A stretch of 36,086 nt of DNA, from positions 1-36,086 of the forward strand of contig HF990323.1 in assembly GCA_000432775.1 (NCBI GenBank). The letters are read 5' to 3'. The stretch comes from Alistipes sp. CAG:831 (lineage in GTDB: Bacteria > Bacteroidota > Bacteroidia > Bacteroidales > UBA932). Positions 24,421 to 33,141 of this stretch are shown piece after piece. The translations under genes were made by a program, and so were the position numbers. Numbering within the stretch: the first letter of the stretch is position 1; each line of letters starts with the position of its first letter. Under the pieces are notes generated by a model. It was not told where the DNA came from. It searched no databases and saw only the letters and a list, made by a program, of their open reading frames with translations.

Positions 24421-25380
24421 ATGAAAACATTTACATCCATATTGCAACTGGGCGACCTGCAGTCAGCCCTCAAAAAGGCCCGGTATATAAAAGAGCATCC
24501 ATTCGCAGACCGGGAGCTGGGCCGCAACAGGACCCTGCTGATGGTATTCTTCAACTCCAGTCTGCGAACAAGACTGAGTACCCAGAAAGCCGCACTCAAC
24601 CTCGGCATGAATGTCATTGTCCTGGACATCAACCAAGGAGCCTGGAAGCTTGAGACCGAGCGCGGAGTGATAATGGACGGGGACAGGCCGGAGCACCTGC
24701 TCGAAGCCATTCCCGTAATGGGATGCTACTGCGACATAATCGGAGTGCGCTCATTCGCCCGCTTTGAAAGCAAGGAGGAAGATTACAGAGAGACCATCCT
24801 CAACCAGTTCATCAGATACTCCGGCAAACCCGTCATAAGCATGGAGGCAGCCGTAAGACATCCCCTGCAGACTTTTGCGGACCTGATCACAATAGAGGAA
24901 TACAAACGGGTTGAGAAGCCTAAAATCGTCATGACCTGGGCGCCGCACCCCAAAGCCCTCCCGCAGGCAGTACCGAACTCATTCGCCGAGGGCATAGGCA
25001 TGACAGACTACGAATTTGTAATCACCCACCCAAGGGGGTATGAGCTGAACCCGGCTTTTACAGCCAAGGCCGTCATCGAATATGACCAGAAGAAAGCCTT
25101 CGAGGGAGCCCACTTCATCTATGCCAAGAACTGGGCAGCCTATGAAGGAGACAACTACGGCAAGGTGCTCAGCACAGACCGCAGCTGGACAGTGGACAGC
25201 GCGAAGATGGCCCTGACGGAGAACGCATGGTTCATGCACTGTCTGCCTGTAAGGAGAAACATGATAGTGACCGACGATGTGATAGAAAGTCCGCGGTCAC
25301 TGGTTATCCCGGAAGCTGCCAACCGTGTGGTCTCCGCCCAGACGGTGCTCAAGGAGATACTTCTGGATATGGACAAATGA
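24421..25380 (+). CDS. argF': N-succinylornithine carbamoyltransferase
   Basis: Transfers a carbamoyl group to acylated ornithine, giving N-succinylcitrulline. The 319-residue protein has the carbamoyl-phosphate loop SLRTR (residues 47-51, in FFNSSLRTRLS) and HCLPVRRNM near the C-terminus. Residue 90 is Pro (IMDGDRPEHLLEAIP). In the characterised Bacteroides fragilis enzyme Pro90 sets specificity for succinylornithine, while Glu at the matching position in Xanthomonas gives the acetylornithine enzyme (site-swap work by Shi and colleagues). The numbering matches without gaps. Neighbours are argD and argB at 4 and 7 bases. Confidence 0.93.
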   Translation: MKTFTSILQLGDLQSALKKARYIKEHPFADRELGRNRTLLMVFFNSSLRTRLSTQKAALNLGMNVIVLDINQGAWKLETERGVIMDGDRPEHLLEAIPVMGCYCDIIGVRSFARFESKEEDYRETILNQFIRYSGKPVISMEAAVRHPLQTFADLITIEEYKRVEKPKIVMTWAPHPKALPQAVPNSFAEGIGMTDYEFVITHPRGYELNPAFTAKAVIEYDQKKAFEGAHFIYAKNWAAYEGDNYGKVLSTDRSWTVDSAKMALTENAWFMHCLPVRRNMIVTDDVIESPRSLVIPEAANRVVSAQTVLKEILLDMDK

Positions 25381-25387
25381 CAAAGAC

Positions 25388-26182
25388 ATGAACTGCAGAA
25401 TCAGAATCATAAAGATAGGAGGCAACGTGATTGACAGCCCGGAAATGTTGCAGCAGTTTCTGAGCGACTTCGCTTCCATAGAAGACGCCAGGATACTGGT
25501 GCACGGAGGCGGAGTAATGGCCAGCCGCCTGCAGAAGGCCCTTGGACAGGAACCGGTAATGATGGAAGGACGCCGGATTACGGACGGAGAGGCCCTGAAA
25601 GCCGTGACGATGGTCTACGCCGGCTGGTGCAGCAAGAATATTGTGGCATTGCTTCAGAGCCTGGGCTGCTCCGCGGCCGGCCTTTCCGGAGCGGATGCGG
25701 ACCTGATACGGGCAGAGAAAAGGCCGGCAGGTTCTCTTGACTACGGATTCGTAGGTGACGTTTCCCCGGACGGTATCAATACCGGTATCCTCCGCCGCTT
25801 CCTGAACTCGGGCATTACTCCCGTAATCTGCGCAATAACACATGACGGATGCGGCCAGCTGCTCAACACCAACGCAGACACCATTGCCTACGCCCTGGCA
25901 GCCGCCCTGGCCTCGTCCGGGACAGAAGAAATCTCCCTGACATACTGCTTTGAAAAAGAAGGAGTGCTCTACGACAGAGATGACGACAGTTCACTTATAC
26001 CGGTACTGGACTACTCCATGTACTGCTCGCTCAAAGAAGCCGGAAGAATAGCTTCCGGTATGATTCCCAAACTTGACAACGCCTTCGCCGCCCTCCGCTG
26101 CGGAGTAAGCAACGTGACAGTCACCCATGCCCGCAATCTGCTGAACGGCAAAGGAAGCAGAATAATACTCCATAAGCCATGA
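25388..26182 (+). CDS. argB: N-acylglutamate kinase
   Basis: Phosphorylates N-acyl-glutamate with ATP, the second step of the pathway. Taking the ATG at 25388 gives 264 residues beginning MNCRIRIIKIGGNVID, with the amino-acid-kinase glycine loop at ~9-13. The frame is open up to 25325, but that would overlap argF' by 56 bases and add 21 non-homologous residues, so I reject it. Other family blocks are ILVHGGGVMASRLQKALG, GLSGADADLIRAEKR, NTNADTIAYALAAAL and GGMIPKL-like SGMIPKLDNAFAAL. The gene lies 7 bases after argF' and overlaps argE by 4 bases (ATGA). In Bacteroides the enzyme is expected to accept succinylglutamate. Confidence 0.94.
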   Translation: MNCRIRIIKIGGNVIDSPEMLQQFLSDFASIEDARILVHGGGVMASRLQKALGQEPVMMEGRRITDGEALKAVTMVYAGWCSKNIVALLQSLGCSAAGLSGADADLIRAEKRPAGSLDYGFVGDVSPDGINTGILRRFLNSGITPVICAITHDGCGQLLNTNADTIAYALAAALASSGTEEISLTYCFEKEGVLYDRDDDSSLIPVLDYSMYCSLKEAGRIASGMIPKLDNAFAALRCGVSNVTVTHARNLLNGKGSRIILHKP

Positions 26183-27321
26183 ACAAGGACATACATACGT
26201 TACTGGACGATGCCGTCACCCTGCTGCGGGAGATGGTGGCAATCCCCTCTCCCTCATTTCAGGAAGAGATGGTCAGTCTGCACGTATCCGATTTCCTCAC
26301 CCACGCAGACATAAGACATATCAGACTGAGAAACAACATTATTTCAATCAATTCCGGATACATCCCGGACCGGAAGACCCTGATGTTGTGCGCCCATCTC
26401 GACACAGTCATGCCCGCCTCTGACTACTCTTCCGACCCATATAATCCTGATGCACCGGGGACTGTCATTGAGCATGGTCCTTCCGTATACGGCCTAGGCT
26501 CCAATGACGACGGAGCATCGGCAGTATCGATGATTGCCGCACACCGGTATTTCTACGACAAGCCCTTGCCCGTCAACCTGATGCTGGTACTCAGCACAGA
26601 GGAGGAACGTTCCGGGAAAGGCGGGATGGAAGCTGTGTGGGATGCACTGGCGGATGGATTGCCATACGAAGACGGCACTGTCCTGAGACCTCCTCAATGG
26701 GCCGTCATAGGAGAGCCCACCGGCATGAAAGCGGCAGTGGCAGAACGCGGACTGCTGGTTCTGGACGGCCTGGCGGAAGGGGAAAGCGGACATGCTGCCA
26801 GAAATGAAGGGGACAATGCCCTCTACACAGCACTTGATGACATCAACCGCATGAGGAATTTCCGTTTTGGCAGAATTTCCCCTCTGATGGGAGAAGTGCA
26901 CCTCAACATCACGCAGATACAAGCCGGAACGGCCCACAACGTGATTCCGGACCGGTGCTCGTTTGTCGTGGACATCCGCCCGAACGGAGAATACTCCAAC
27001 AAAGACATCCTGAAGATATTGCAGGGCATCTGCAAAAGCAGGCTTGTTCCGCGCAATATGGACAACAGGGCATCCTCAACCAGAAGCGGTTCACCACTGC
27101 TGCAGTGTACCTCAGCCATAGGTATGGAGACATTCGTTTCACCCACCACTTCAGACTGGATAAGAATCGGATGCGATGCAATCAAGGCAGGCCCGGGAGA
27201 CTCGGCCCGCTCGCACCGGAAAGACGAGTATGTGACAATAGCAGAGATAGAGGATGGCATCAGAACTTACATCAGGTTCATATCCTCACTCGCGGACATC
27301 ATAACCACACTGGAAAAATAG
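26179..27321 (+). CDS. argE: M20-family N-acylornithine/acylcitrulline deacylase
   Basis: This 380-residue M20 metallopeptidase-fold hydrolase removes the N-acyl group. Since the carbamoyltransferase acts on the acylated substrate, its natural substrate should be N-succinylcitrulline (inference). The metal site is visible: LCAHLDTVMP (His and Asp), LGSNDDGASAVSMIA (bridging Asp), STEEERSGKGG (catalytic Glu and ligand Glu) and AVIGEPTGM. The dimerisation domain follows, with GHAARNEGDNAL. The start overlaps argB by 4 bases and argH begins 9 bases after its stop. Annotation as dapE-like would be possible from sequence alone; operon position favours argE. Confidence 0.92.
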   Translation: MNKDIHTLLDDAVTLLREMVAIPSPSFQEEMVSLHVSDFLTHADIRHIRLRNNIISINSGYIPDRKTLMLCAHLDTVMPASDYSSDPYNPDAPGTVIEHGPSVYGLGSNDDGASAVSMIAAHRYFYDKPLPVNLMLVLSTEEERSGKGGMEAVWDALADGLPYEDGTVLRPPQWAVIGEPTGMKAAVAERGLLVLDGLAEGESGHAARNEGDNALYTALDDINRMRNFRFGRISPLMGEVHLNITQIQAGTAHNVIPDRCSFVVDIRPNGEYSNKDILKILQGICKSRLVPRNMDNRASSTRSGSPLLQCTSAIGMETFVSPTTSDWIRIGCDAIKAGPGDSARSHRKDEYVTIAEIEDGIRTYIRFISSLADIITTLEK

Positions 27322-27330
27322 AACTGGAAA

Positions 27331-28638
27331 ATGGCAACACTTTGGAACAAAGGCACTGAAGCCACCACCTACGTAGAAAACTTCACAGTAGGCAACGACA
27401 GGATTCTCGACCTCAGACTGGCAGAATACGACGTACAGGGCTCGCTGGCCCATATAAGAATGCTTGAAAGCATAGGACTCCTCACACGCGGAGAGCTGGA
27501 GACTCTGACTGCAGGACTTAAGGATATAGCCGCCGAGATACGAGCCGGCACATTCAGCCTGGAGGACGATGTAGAGGACATCCACTCCCAGGTGGAGCTT
27601 ATACTTACACGCAGGCTGGGCGACATAGGGAAGAAAATACATTCGGGACGGTCGAGGAACGACCAGGTACTGGTGGACATCAAGCTCTTCCTGAAGGACG
27701 AGATACTCAGGCTCCGGCATGAGATTCTGGATCTTTTTTCCATACTGCAGGAACTAAGCGGGAAATACAAGGACATCCTTATGCCGGGATATACCCATGG
27801 ACAGACAGCCATGCCCTCTTCATTCGGACTATGGTTCGGAGCCTACGCCGAAGCCCTTTCGGAAGACATGTACATGCTGCGCGGAGCCTATCTGGTAACT
27901 GATCAGAATCCTCTCGGATCAGCGGCAGGATACGGCAGTTCATTTCCTTTGGACAGGGAGAAGACCACAGAGCTGCTGGGATTCGGCAGTATGGACTTCA
28001 ACTCTATAGCCGCACAGCTCAGCAGAGGAAGAACCGAACTGGCCACAGCCTCCGCGATGGGTTCCATCGCCCTTACTCTCAATAGATTCGCTTCCGATTG
28101 CTGCCTCTATATGTGCCCGAACTTCGGTTTCATCTCCTTTCCGGCAGAGCTCACCACCGGCTCGAGCATAATGCCCCATAAAAAAAATCCCGACGTATGG
28201 GAGATTATCAGGGGCAAGTGCAACCGCATCATGTCCTGCTGGAATGAGACAGCCATGCTGTGCAGCAACATGCCCCACGGTTACCACCGCGACTTCCAGC
28301 TCCTAAAGGACATCCTGTTCCCCACCCTCGAGCTCATGCACGGCTGCCTGCAGATGACATGCCATATGCTTAACCATATTCAGGTAAATACAGGAATCCT
28401 CGACTCCCCACTATACGACAGCCTGTTCACTGTCGAAGAAGTCAACCGCCGTGTCCTGTCCGGGACACCCTTCAGAGACGCATACATCGCTGTCGGCAAG
28501 GAAGTAAACTCCGGGACATTCAAGGCAGACCGCACCCTGCACCACACCCATACCGGCAGTATCGGCAACCTGGCCACCGACCGCATCGCAGCCAAGATGG
28601 CCTCCGCCGCCGACTTCACCCAGACAGCTACCGTATAA
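27331..28638 (+). CDS. argH: Argininosuccinate lyase
   Basis: Splits argininosuccinate into arginine and fumarate, the last step. The 435-residue protein has the superfamily signature GSSIMPHKKNPDVWE from G277, plus DVEDIHSQVELILTRRLG, KIHSGRSRNDQVLVDIKLF and GYTHGQTAMPSSFG. All match ArgH. It is a little shorter than the ~460 residues of proteobacterial forms, with no obvious truncation. It is the last gene of the operon, which ends at a strong hairpin 4 bases after the stop. Confidence 0.96.
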   Translation: MATLWNKGTEATTYVENFTVGNDRILDLRLAEYDVQGSLAHIRMLESIGLLTRGELETLTAGLKDIAAEIRAGTFSLEDDVEDIHSQVELILTRRLGDIGKKIHSGRSRNDQVLVDIKLFLKDEILRLRHEILDLFSILQELSGKYKDILMPGYTHGQTAMPSSFGLWFGAYAEALSEDMYMLRGAYLVTDQNPLGSAAGYGSSFPLDREKTTELLGFGSMDFNSIAAQLSRGRTELATASAMGSIALTLNRFASDCCLYMCPNFGFISFPAELTTGSSIMPHKKNPDVWEIIRGKCNRIMSCWNETAMLCSNMPHGYHRDFQLLKDILFPTLELMHGCLQMTCHMLNHIQVNTGILDSPLYDSLFTVEEVNRRVLSGTPFRDAYIAVGKEVNSGTFKADRTLHHTHTGSIGNLATDRIAAKMASAADFTQTATV

Positions 28639-28641
28639 AAC

Positions 28642-28682
28642 ACCGGCGCGACAAACAAATCCTCATTGTCTGTCGCGCCGGT
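28642..28682 (+). terminator. Terminator of the arginine operon
   Basis: A perfect 12-base stem ACCGGCGCGACA (28642-28653) / TGTCGCGCCGGT (28671-28682) begins just after the argH stop. Only a weak ATT-rich tail follows. It marks the end of the GC-rich chromosomal part. Confidence 0.8.
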
Positions 28683-28744
28683 ATTCAATTGCTTAACCTA
28701 TCTGAAGGCTATCAATATTCTTCCTCGTTGAAGAAGTTTATATA

Positions 28745-28778
28745 CATTGATTATCAATATATTATGCAACAATCAATG
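28745..28778. repeat. Inverted repeat near the island edge
   Basis: CATTGATT (28745-28752) and AATCAATG (28771-28778) are perfect inverted copies with an 18-base AT-rich spacer. It lies in the gene-free stretch 28683-28868 between argH and the DUF262 gene. It could be a weak terminator for the minus-strand gene, or a site left by island insertion. Nothing else is recognisable in this stretch. Confidence 0.35.
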
Positions 28779-28868
28779 AGATTTGCGCAAACAAACCGCG
28801 CCGTTTGAGACGGTCTGAGGCGATGGGAGGAAATGGAGGGCAAACTTATTTATCTTCAATCCTACACA

Positions 28869-30593
28869 TTATTTAAATGCAAGCATCAATGCGGCACGAA
28901 GAGCTTCAGTTCGTTTCTCTTTGAATGTCTTAAAATCATTCCACTGCATTGTGCAGCATGCGTCAATATAGTTTTTGCTCTTATAATCAGCAATCTTATT
29001 GGCATCATTACCAAAATGTTCTATAATCCATACATTTGGATCAACGTCTTTTTTTCGTATGTTTTCAACACCCTCTAATAATTGTAGATTGAAAAGATAA
29101 TTTTTTTCTTCAAGAAAATCCGGAGAAAGAGCCGTATTTTTAGTAGTAAACTTAGCTTTGGGATATATATGGTCAATGTGGAATTGGGAGTTTTTATAAT
29201 CCAGGTGTGGATATAGTACTTGTAGAACCGGCAATATCGCAGGATTGCCATATTGCAATGTAAGCAAATCTTCCACATCGTCAACAGTTACCTTTAATGC
29301 TTTATTGGCATCCATCTTCGCCATTCTAACATTAAATTCCGAGAAATCCTTCACACCATTCATTCCTTCTAGCACATAGCTAAGTTTTCTATCCAATGAG
29401 GTGGTAAAGTATGAAGTAATCTGTGCTGTTCTGACAAACTTAAACATCGCCTCTTTATCAACATTGCCAAGTTTGTTATATAGTATGTCATTCCTATATA
29501 AGTAAAACGCAATAACTGAAATGATGTAACCGGATGCCAATTGTCCAGAATACCCAAAATCTTCTACAATACGTACTGCATCTGTAATAGACGTGACTAT
29601 TTTCTCCCAATTTTGTTCAATTGAGTGAATATTAGTTTTGCTGAAATTCCGCAGATTAAATATGTGGTTTGCGCCAATTAGCAACAAACTGGTTTTCAAT
29701 ATTTGATCTCTACCGAAACAACCGAATCCTGTAGCCCTAAACTTATCAACATATACATTCATTTCTCCTCTTATATCTGACGAGAAATTTGCAGTCAAAA
29801 TTGACATAAGCAAGTCTGAGTAAGACAATTTTGTCCCTCCGCTATTAACCCTAATGAATATTTTTAAGACTTTATCAAGATTCTTTTCTGTTTCCTCAAA
29901 ATAAGAAATCAATCGTTCTGTACATATCACATTCTTAAGTTTCTCCAATATATCTGCCTCCATATCGTCCAATTCATTCTCTCTACAATACCTATTTAGA
30001 CTTTGTAGATTAAGAATGTCACCAACTTTAAACCAGAAATTATTTTTATCCGGAGAAGGTATTTGAGTGGGATTTTTAAATTCAAATTGATAGCAATCTT
30101 CAGTGTCTTCCTCACTGGGCTGATATCTTAAATTGAGATATAGCTTCTTTAATTCAAAAGCATTTGGATTATCCCACCAACCTTTTGGTTTTTTCAGAGT
30201 TCGGGAACCTTTTAATCCAATATACAATGAAGTTAATCGCTGCTGACCATCAAGGACAATATTTAAGTCATTAGAGTTAACCTTTGCAATATCAATTTTT
30301 TCATTATGAGGATTTCTAACATCATAATCCTCAATGAATTGATATAGCTGAAAGTTTAATTTATCCGAGTCTGGTAAAGCTGACCTATCTGTTTCCACAT
30401 CAGTTTTTCTTAATTTCCAAAACAAGAAAGAACCTATTGGATAATTCCTTAATATAGAGTCAAATAATTGTTCTATTTTCTTTTCTGCAGCCCGATCTAG
30501 CCAAACATATTCTCTTTGAATGTCCGGGAGAAAGTAACTGACATTGATTTCTTCAATGACCTCCTTAATTGTTATATCCTTAAATTGTCCCAT
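28869..30593 (-). CDS. DUF262/HNH protein (GmrSD-like type IV restriction candidate)
   Basis: This 574-residue protein has the DUF262 N-terminal domain with LPDIQREYVW (22-31) and the DGQQRLTSL core motif (115-123). Next is IFIRVNSGGTKLSYSDLL (~246-262), and a C-terminal HNH-type (DUF1524-like) motif H472-x-D474-H475-I-Y-P478 with N503 in NLQLL. The same architecture is found in GmrSD, which cuts glucosylated phage DNA, and in SspE-type effectors that act with modified host DNA. DUF262 proteins hydrolyse nucleotides to control cleavage. The gene is AT-rich, lies on the minus strand, and is 120 bases downstream of the RES-like gene. Full length, with both catalytic motifs intact. Actual target unknown. 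Confidence 0.85.
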   Translation of the reverse strand: MGQFKDITIKEVIEEINVSYFLPDIQREYVWLDRAAEKKIEQLFDSILRNYPIGSFLFWKLRKTDVETDRSALPDSDKLNFQLYQFIEDYDVRNPHNEKIDIAKVNSNDLNIVLDGQQRLTSLYIGLKGSRTLKKPKGWWDNPNAFELKKLYLNLRYQPSEEDTEDCYQFEFKNPTQIPSPDKNNFWFKVGDILNLQSLNRYCRENELDDMEADILEKLKNVICTERLISYFEETEKNLDKVLKIFIRVNSGGTKLSYSDLLMSILTANFSSDIRGEMNVYVDKFRATGFGCFGRDQILKTSLLLIGANHIFNLRNFSKTNIHSIEQNWEKIVTSITDAVRIVEDFGYSGQLASGYIISVIAFYLYRNDILYNKLGNVDKEAMFKFVRTAQITSYFTTSLDRKLSYVLEGMNGVKDFSEFNVRMAKMDANKALKVTVDDVEDLLTLQYGNPAILPVLQVLYPHLDYKNSQFHIDHIYPKAKFTTKNTALSPDFLEEKNYLFNLQLLEGVENIRKKDVDPNVWIIEHFGNDANKIADYKSKNYIDACCTMQWNDFKTFKEKRTEALRAALMLAFK

Positions 30594-30713
30594 ATGATAG
30601 ATGAATTATTTTTATTTCAAAAAATGTTATATAGTCCCAAAAAGTTAAATGATAATATTTCAAATAAATAATCATTCAGACAAATAAATTGGGTATTCGT
30701 ATGAAAATCATAA

Positions 30714-31631
30714 TTAATTTACAAAGGTAAGCCCATCGGCATATTGCTCGTATTTTGCCATTTCTTCTTTGCTCAAGATTCTGTCTGTATATGTCAGTGT
30801 TCTATCTGGATTCAAATGAGCATCCTTCATTATGGCAACATATGATTCATCACGTTGTTTCAAAAGATGACATAATGATGCTCCAACAAAACGAATTTTT
30901 GTATCTGCAACATTAGGTTTGATGGCCACATTAAAACCGTTTCCCTGAGCTGGCACAGACGGATTACCATCTGAATCTTTTGTTTTCATATTAACATTGA
31001 GTAGATAATTTACAAAATTCGCAATTATCATATATTCATGGTCAGAAGCAAAATCTTTTGATATCTCATTAGACATGTATTGTATCAATTCTAGGCCATC
31101 AGGATCAACCGAAGCATCTTGTATTATATCATACCACGATCGAGCAAAATTTAATACGTCTTGACATGGTTCCGCATATCCTCCAACAAAAGGAAGCGCA
31201 ATAAGATTAAGCGGTTTCGTCACTTCCCACCGAGATACGGTTGCTCGCTCTATGCCAACACTATCCTTGTCTTTAAAGAAAGAAGACGTTTCCAATAACG
31301 ATACCACTCTTGGCAGAGGAGTTCCATTCCTGTAAGTTTTAGGAAAAGAACAAGCATAAAACATTGATTGATATGGAAGATTTACTCGTCCATATTTTGG
31401 CAAACAAATAGCGGGCGGATAGTTTAATTCAGAAATACTATAAAATTCTTTCCCTTGAGGATTGATTCTTTGTCGTATCAGTCCAGAGCCAGGATATATT
31501 ATGTAACGTACAATAGGAATATCATAATCATTTACAGATCTGAAAATTCCATATAACTCCTCCAAATCGCCTTTTTGAATGTTATACGTATGCAAACTAT
31601 CTGTTAATACACCCATGACTTTTATTTTCAT
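30714..31631 (-). CDS. RES-domain-like protein, possible NAD-consuming effector
   Basis: This 305-residue protein starts at the ATG at 31631. The upstream ATG at 31658 lies before the -7 box, so it is rejected; 31616 is a further option. I see a RES-like pattern: paired Arg (IRQRIN, 52-57), GRVNLPYQSMFYACSF (81-96; compare GRxNxxGxxxLYxA), an acidic residue E114 in VVSLLETSSFF, and later SDGNPSVPAQGNGFNVAI (220-237; compare DGIxYPSxxxxGxN). RES proteins degrade NAD+ or modify enzymes with it, in toxin-antitoxin pairs and defence. The match is by eye and the protein is larger than ~150-residue RES toxins, so function is tentative. It is divergent from the XRE gene. Confidence 0.6.
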   Translation of the reverse strand: MKIKVMGVLTDSLHTYNIQKGDLEELYGIFRSVNDYDIPIVRYIIYPGSGLIRQRINPQGKEFYSISELNYPPAICLPKYGRVNLPYQSMFYACSFPKTYRNGTPLPRVVSLLETSSFFKDKDSVGIERATVSRWEVTKPLNLIALPFVGGYAEPCQDVLNFARSWYDIIQDASVDPDGLELIQYMSNEISKDFASDHEYMIIANFVNYLLNVNMKTKDSDGNPSVPAQGNGFNVAIKPNVADTKIRFVGASLCHLLKQRDESYVAIMKDAHLNPDRTLTYTDRILSKEEMAKYEQYADGLTFVN

Positions 31632-31641
31632 TAAATATAAG

Positions 31642-31649
31642 CAAATATA
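31642..31649 (-). promoter_or_regulatory. -7 promoter box for the RES-like gene
   Basis: The minus strand reads TATATTTG (TAnnTTTG), 10 bases before the ATG at 31631. It argues against the start at 31658. Confidence 0.5.
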
Positions 31650-31732
31650 GATAATCATATTTAGAATTATGCATAAAACGTCAATTTATTTGAGTATAAT
31701 TCTAATAGTAAGGGCAAAAACATAAAAATTAT

Positions 31733-31740
31733 TATCTTTG
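31733..31740 (+). promoter_or_regulatory. -7 promoter box for the XRE-DUF1016-type IIG genes
   Basis: TATCTTTG matches TAnnTTTG and ends 27 bases before the ATG at 31768. The region between this and the minus-strand box (31650-31732) is AT-rich and would hold any operator for the XRE protein. Confidence 0.55.
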
Positions 31741-31767
31741 CTGCAGTTGGATAAAATAAGTAATATC

Positions 31768-31986
31768 ATGGGCAAGAATATGAACCGTTTGAAAGTGGTA
31801 TTGGCAGAAACAAAACGCACCAACCGTTGGCTGGCGGAACAATTAGGGAAAGATCAGGCCACGGTTTCGAAATGGTGTACCAACACCAGCCAGCCGAGTC
31901 TTGAAACACTATTTCAAATTGCTGAAGTCTTGGGCGTGAAAGTTCAAGATTTAATAAGTAAAGATATCCCTAACGACCATGAATAA
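31768..31986 (+). CDS. Small XRE-family transcriptional regulator
   Basis: This 72-residue helix-turn-helix protein (MGKNMNRLKVVLAETKRTNRWLAEQLGKD onwards) has the DNA-recognition pair NRWLAEQLGKDQATVSKWCTN and the tail PSLETLFQIAEVLGVKVQDLI. The frame extends to a TTG at 31738, but that lies within the promoter box; the ATG at 31768 is preferred. The downstream DUF1016 gene overlaps its end by 8 bases. It resembles control (C) proteins and phage-repressor-like regulators that time restriction-modification expression. I infer it regulates this divergent island. There is no DUF2384 antitoxin domain. Confidence 0.88.
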   Translation: MGKNMNRLKVVLAETKRTNRWLAEQLGKDQATVSKWCTNTSQPSLETLFQIAEVLGVKVQDLISKDIPNDHE

Positions 31987-33097
31987 AATACAAAATATAG
32001 ATAACAACATTGTAGCAGATATCGCAGCACGTATCGAGCGGTTGATTATCGATGCTCGAGCCAATGTTGCTCGGTCAGTCAATCTCGCAGAAGTTATCAC
32101 TAAATATGAAATAGGACATGTCATTGTAAGTGTTGTACAGGAAGGAGAAGAACGTGCAGCATACGGCAAGCAATTATTAAAAGACGTATCAGAGATACTG
32201 ACAGAACGATTAGGTGATGGCTGGTCTGTAGAGACATTGAAAAGATGCCGCAAGTTTTTTATGATATATTCGGCAAAAGAAATTGGCGCAACAGCGTTGA
32301 CCGAATCTCTTGGCAACAATTTGGTCAACAGTGTTGACCAAATCCAAAAAAACATAACAAAATTACGTAAATCACCTGTATTATACCCTTTTACACTTTC
32401 ATGGTCTCATTATCTGGTGTTAATGCGCATTGAATCTGAAGAAGAACGCCACTTTTATGAAATTGAGTGCCAAAAACAAAACTGGAGCGTTCGTCAATTG
32501 CAACGGCAATATAGTTCAAGCCTATATGAACGCTTAGCCTTAAGCCGCAATAAAGATGAAGTCATGCGGCTCTCCCATGAAGGACAAACAATCAATAAAC
32601 CTGACGACATCATAAAAAATCCTTTGACATTAGAGTTCTTAGGTCTAAAGCCGGATGCGTCTTATTCTGAGACCAAGTTGGAAAATGCCATAATCGACAA
32701 GATGCAACATTTTCTATTGGAATTGGGAAAGGGATTTTTATTTGAAGCCAGACAGAAACGATTTACATTTGAGGAAGAAAATTTCTATGTAGACCTTGTA
32801 TTTTATAATCGTCTGCTGCAATGCTATGTCCTGATTGATTTGAAAGTAGGAAAGCTTACACATCAGGATTTGGGTCAGATGCAAATGTATGTCAATTATT
32901 ATGACCGGTATGTGAAGCAGGATTTTGAAAAGCCGACAATTGGCATTCTGCTTTGCAAAGAAAAGAAAGATGCATTGGTAGAATTGACGTTGCCAAAGGA
33001 TTCCAATATATATGCCCAGCAATATGCCCTGTATTTGCCAGATAAAAAGTTGCTCCAGAACAAGCTACAAGAATGGTTAGAAGAACAGGAAGAATAG
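31979..33097 (+). CDS. DUF1016 (YhcG-type) PD-(D/E)xK nuclease
   Basis: This 372-residue protein begins with a helical DUF1016_N region (ARIERLIIDARANVARSVNLAEVITKYEIGHVIV; LTERLGDGWSVETLKRCRKFF; residues ~10-200). It ends with a nuclease domain. FEARQKRFTFEEENFYVDLVFYN carries D272, and VLIDLKVGKL carries D287 and K289 of a PD-(D/E)xK core. DUF1016 genes are frequent in restriction-modification and defence loci, sometimes within type I loci, but their role is not established. The start overlaps the XRE gene by 8 bases; the methyltransferase/nuclease gene begins 44 bases after its stop. The catalytic residues look complete. Confidence 0.9.
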   Translation: MNKIQNIDNNIVADIAARIERLIIDARANVARSVNLAEVITKYEIGHVIVSVVQEGEERAAYGKQLLKDVSEILTERLGDGWSVETLKRCRKFFMIYSAKEIGATALTESLGNNLVNSVDQIQKNITKLRKSPVLYPFTLSWSHYLVLMRIESEEERHFYEIECQKQNWSVRQLQRQYSSSLYERLALSRNKDEVMRLSHEGQTINKPDDIIKNPLTLEFLGLKPDASYSETKLENAIIDKMQHFLLELGKGFLFEARQKRFTFEEENFYVDLVFYNRLLQCYVLIDLKVGKLTHQDLGQMQMYVNYYDRYVKQDFEKPTIGILLCKEKKDALVELTLPKDSNIYAQQYALYLPDKKLLQNKLQEWLEEQEE

Positions 33098-33141
33098 AAT
33101 AAAAGCCGTTATCAATAATAGAACTCATTAAAATAAGTAAT

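Noticed and set aside
28833..29078. 81-codon plus-strand frame at the island edge
   Set aside because: It is mostly antisense to the end of the DUF262 gene and shows no coding features.
30714..31986. RES-like protein plus XRE as a classical RES-Xre toxin-antitoxin pair
   Set aside because: The genes are divergent, the XRE protein lacks the DUF2384 toxin-binding part, and it is coupled to the DUF1016 gene instead.
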